From contig CANKNK010000096.1 of the NCBI GenBank assembly GCA_947483455.1, positions 1 to 6,820 of the forward strand: DNA of 6,820 bases, given 5' to 3'. The DNA is from Comamonadaceae bacterium. Its GTDB lineage: Bacteria; Pseudomonadota; Gammaproteobacteria; Burkholderiales; Burkholderiaceae_C. Positions within the stretch are counted from its first letter, which is position 1, and every line of letters begins with the position of its first letter. Below, piece by piece: positions 4,533-6,820 of the stretch. A program made the position numbers and the translations under genes. Under the pieces are notes generated by a model. The model did not search any database. It had not been told where the DNA came from and saw nothing but the letters and a program-made list of their open reading frames with translations.

Positions 4533-5981
4533 ACCCACGGTCAGGCCGTCGATCCGTAAAGTGGGTTGGCCCACGCCTACGGGCACGCTTTGTCCATCTT
4601 TGCCGCAGGTACCCACACCGCTGTCCAGGGCCATGTCATTGCCGATCAGGCTGACACGCTTCAAGCAGTCTGGCCCGCTGCCAACCAGCGTCGCACCTTT
4701 GACAGGATACAAAATTTTGCCGTTTTCCACCCAATAGGCTTCGCTGGCCGAGAACACAAATTTGCCCGAAGTAATGTCTACTTGTCCGCCACCGAAATTG
4801 ACTGCGTACAGTCCTTTTTTGATGCTGCGCACGATCTCTTCGGGCGCTTTGTCGCCGCCTAGCATATAGGTGTTGGTCATGCGCGGCATGGGTACATGGG
4901 CATAGCTTTCACGCCGCCCGTTACCGGTAGGCGCCACGCCCATCAGGCGCGCATTCATGGCGTCCTGGATATAGCCTTTGAGGATGCCGTCCTCGATCAG
5001 CACATTGCGCGCGCTGGTATTGCCTTCGTCATCTACATTGAGCGAACCACGCCGGTCGGCCATAGTGCCGTCGTCCAAGACCGTGACGCCTTTGGCCGCC
5101 ACGCGCTGGCCTACGCGGCCGCTAAATGCGCTGGAGCCCTTGCGGTTGAAGTCGCCTTCCAGGCCATGGCCAATAGCTTCGTGCAACAAAATGCCGGGCC
5201 AACCCGAGCCCAGCACCACCGTCATTTCACCGGCCGGTGCGGGGCGCGCCTCCAAATTGGTGAGCGCCGCATGCACCGCCTGGTCCACGTACTTGCTGAT
5301 TTGCGCGTCGTCAAAATAGGCCAGGCCAAAACGGCCGCCTCCGCCGGAGGAGCCCACCTCGCGCCGACCTTTTTGTTCGGCAATCACGGTCACCGATAAG
5401 CGCACCAAGGGCCGCACATCGGCCGCTAGCACACCGTCGGCACGCGCTACCAGCACCACGTCGTATTCCATGGCCAGGCCGGCCATTACTTGCAAGACCC
5501 GTGGGTCTTTGGCGCGGGCCAATTTTTCCACCCGCCCGAGCAAAGCCACTTTGGCGGCACTGTCCATGGTGGCGATCGGGTCCTGGTCGGGGTAGAGCGA
5601 GCGACTGCGCGCAATCTTGGGTTTGCTCACGCTGATACGGCGCTGGCTGGCCGCTTGCGAAATACTGCGCACCGTGCGCGCGGCATCGAGCAGCGCAGCT
5701 TCGGAGATATCGTCGGAATAGGCAAAAGCGGTTTTCTCGCCACTGACGGCGCGTACGCCTACGCCCTGGTCAATGCTGAACGAGCCGGTCTTGACAATGC
5801 CTTCTTCCAAGCTCCAACCCTCAGAGCGGGTGTATTGAAAATACAGGTCCGCTTCGTCCACTTTATGCGCTTTGATTTCCGCTAAAGCGCGGCTCAGGTG
5901 GCCTTCGTCCAGGCCGAAAGGCGTAAGCAACAGGGATTTGGCCGTAGCCAAGCGTTCGAGGGTGGGTTCGCGGGAGATCAT
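4521..5981 (-). CDS. tldD: Metalloprotease TldD
   Basis: TldD is the catalytic subunit of the cytoplasmic TldD/TldE (PmbA) metalloprotease. In E. coli the complex trims unfolded peptides, such as the microcin B17 leader, and helps degrade the CcdA antitoxin. The 486-residue product matches the usual size (about 480). The HExxxH zinc motif is HEAIGH (His267, Glu268, His272) in LLHEAIGHGLEGDFNRKGSS, and the conserved late cysteine is Cys459 in GVGTCGKDGQ, so it looks catalytically intact. The N-terminal domain includes DLYFQYTRSEGWSLEEGIVK (46-65) and GVGVRAVSGEKTAFAYSDD (73-91). The C-terminal part has GYIQDAMNARLMG (336-348), the family-typical PTGNGRRESYAHVPMPRMTN and GGGQVDITSGKFVFSASEAY. 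The start is the only in-frame Met that keeps the usual N-terminus; its Shine-Dalgarno is weak. The partner tldE is not in the window; the two are commonly unlinked. It lies between rodA and the aroG leader on one strand, without obvious functional link to either. Confidence 0.96.
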   Translation of the reverse strand: MISREPTLERLATAKSLLLTPFGLDEGHLSRALAEIKAHKVDEADLYFQYTRSEGWSLEEGIVKTGSFSIDQGVGVRAVSGEKTAFAYSDDISEAALLDAARTVRSISQAASQRRISVSKPKIARSRSLYPDQDPIATMDSAAKVALLGRVEKLARAKDPRVLQVMAGLAMEYDVVLVARADGVLAADVRPLVRLSVTVIAEQKGRREVGSSGGGGRFGLAYFDDAQISKYVDQAVHAALTNLEARPAPAGEMTVVLGSGWPGILLHEAIGHGLEGDFNRKGSSAFSGRVGQRVAAKGVTVLDDGTMADRRGSLNVDDEGNTSARNVLIEDGILKGYIQDAMNARLMGVAPTGNGRRESYAHVPMPRMTNTYMLGGDKAPEEIVRSIKKGLYAVNFGGGQVDITSGKFVFSASEAYWVENGKILYPVKGATLVGSGPDCLKRVSLIGNDMALDSGVGTCGKDGQSVPVGVGQPTLRIDGLTVGGTA

Positions 5982-6000
5982 CGCAGCATTCTAGGTGGCG

Positions 6001-6032
6001 GCCCATGGCCTTGCCATGGGCGGGGCAAGGCC
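6001..6032. repeat. Overlapping, mutually exclusive hairpins between rodA and tldD
   Basis: GCCCATGG (6001-6008) and CCATGGGC (6014-6021) form a perfect 8-bp stem with a 5-base loop. GGCCTTGCC (6007-6015) and GGCAAGGCC (6024-6032) form a perfect 9-bp stem with an 8-base loop. The two share bases and cannot form together. Neither is followed by a T-run on the minus strand. The pair may act as a rodA 3'-end stabiliser, a Rho-assisted terminator or a processing site in a rodA-tldD transcript. The spacer is only 77 bases. Confidence 0.45.
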
Positions 6033-6058
6033 CGCCGCGCTGGCGCTGGCCCGCGGCT

Positions 6059-6820
6059 TCAGGACTGAACCAAGCGCCGCGCGTTGGCGATAGACATCAG
6101 GATGCCGCAAGCAAAGCCTAGGGTCACCATGGCGGTTCCGCCATAGCTGATAAAGGGCAGGGGCACGCCCACCACCGGCAGGATGCCGCTGACCATGGCC
6201 ATGTTGACAAACGCGTAGGTGAAAAAAATCATGGCCACGCTGCCCGCCAGCAGGCGCGAGAACAGGGTCGGCGCCTCCAATGCAATAGCCAGGCCGCGCA
6301 GGATCAGGGCAATAAAGCCCGCCAAGAGAAACAGATTGCCAAACAGGCCGAATTCTTCAGAAAAAGCGGCAAAGATGAAGTCGGTGGTGCGTTCAGGGAT
6401 AAATTCCAAGTGGGTTTGCGTGCCCTGCATAAAGCCAGTGCCCCAAAAGCCACCTGCGCCGATACCAATCATGCCCTGGATGATGTGAAAACCCTTGCCC
6501 AGCGGGTCACGGGTGGGGTCTAGCAGGGTGCAGATGCGTTGCTGCTGGTAGTCGTGCAAGACGGGCCAGCGCATACCGTCGGCGCAAAGCGCCGGCTCGA
6601 AACCGATGAGTAGCACTACGCCTACCAAGCCCAGTACCACTGGCGGCGCAATCCATTTCCAGGCTACACCGGCGAAAAAAATCACCGACAAGCCCGCCAC
6701 AAGTACCAGCATGGCCGTGCCCAAATCCGGCTGGCGGATGATCAAGCCCACCGGTACCGCCAGCAGCAACCCGGCCACAGCAAAGTCCAAGGGACGCAAC
6801 TGGCCCTCGCGCTTTTGGAA
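6059..6820 (-). CDS. rodA: Rod-shape peptidoglycan glycosyltransferase RodA (SEDS family), C-terminal part
   Basis: The gene enters from the right edge; 253 codons plus the stop are visible, against about 370-380 for the full protein, so roughly the N-terminal third is missing. The frame is open to the last base (FQKREGQLRPLDFAVAG), so the TTG near 6799 is not the start. RodA is the inner-membrane SEDS polymerase that makes glycan strands from lipid II in the elongasome, working with PBP2. Visible membrane segments include AVAGLLLAVPVGLII, TAMLVLVAGLSVIFFAGV and PPVVLGLVGVVLLIGF. A large extracytoplasmic loop contains QGTQTHLEFIPERTTDFIF, whose Asp (visible residue 147) corresponds to the essential SEDS aspartate. 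Further membrane segments follow, ending in GVPLPFISYGGTAMV, the SEDS signature shared with FtsW. RodA rather than FtsW is favoured by the REGQLRPLDF and HLEFIPERTTDF forms. In many bacteria mrdA (PBP2) and mreBCD lie upstream; they would be outside the window. Confidence 0.95.
   Translation of the reverse strand, partial: FQKREGQLRPLDFAVAGLLLAVPVGLIIRQPDLGTAMLVLVAGLSVIFFAGVAWKWIAPPVVLGLVGVVLLIGFEPALCADGMRWPVLHDYQQQRICTLLDPTRDPLGKGFHIIQGMIGIGAGGFWGTGFMQGTQTHLEFIPERTTDFIFAAFSEEFGLFGNLFLLAGFIALILRGLAIALEAPTLFSRLLAGSVAMIFFTYAFVNMAMVSGILPVVGVPLPFISYGGTAMVTLGFACGILMSIANARRLVQS

Noticed and set aside
4896..5399. Plus-strand open frame (167 codons) antisense to tldD
   Set aside because: It mirrors the tldD coding sequence, has no recognisable motif, and several similar frames overlap it. 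It is a shadow of the codon bias of tldD.
6059..6799. Treating TTG at 6799 as the start of a complete 246-residue protein
   Set aside because: The frame stays open to the window edge and its residues (FQKREGQLRPLDF) match the interior of RodA, so the gene is truncated by the window, not short.

Overview
The window reads as a chromosomal, housekeeping segment of a GC-rich betaproteobacterium, most likely Burkholderiales of the Comamonadaceae type. This is inferred from protein character (RodA, TldD, Mpl, class I DAHP synthase, AccB) and from the gene order; no rRNA or other decisive marker is present. I see no mobile elements, CRISPR arrays or tRNA genes.

Layout. Left block, all on the minus strand: a nucleotidyltransferase-like protein of unknown function (783-1385) overlaps a membrane-anchored TlpA-type thioredoxin (254-796). 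After an AT-rich spacer with A-tracts phased every ~10 bp comes the start of accB (1-93, running off the left edge). Centre: mpl (1661-3070, plus strand) encodes the murein tripeptide recycling ligase. It is divergent from the left block and convergent with the DAHP synthase gene. Right block, all on the minus strand and read from right to left: the C-terminal two thirds of rodA (6059-6820), tldD (4521-5981), a 216-base leader region, then the DAHP synthase gene aroG (3201-4304).

The most interesting part is the leader between tldD and aroG. It holds an unannotated 22-codon ORF (4476 down to 4408) with eight aromatic residues, including a consecutive Tyr-Phe-Trp-Phe run. It is followed by a strong intrinsic terminator (9-bp stem, 7 T) placed before the aroG ribosome binding site. 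The bases between can form two alternative structures. One is a hairpin beginning exactly at the end of the Tyr-Phe-Trp codons. The other is a 10-bp antiterminator that uses the 5' arm of the terminator. This is the layout of a ribosome-mediated transcription attenuator. It appears to sense all three aromatic amino acids and to control the first committed step common to their synthesis.

Functional themes: peptidoglycan synthesis and recycling (rodA, mpl), entry into the shikimate pathway (aroG), fatty acid synthesis (accB), periplasmic thiol redox (tlpA-like) and peptide proteolysis (tldD). Apart from the attenuator and the curved spacer before accB, the genes look intact and ordinary.
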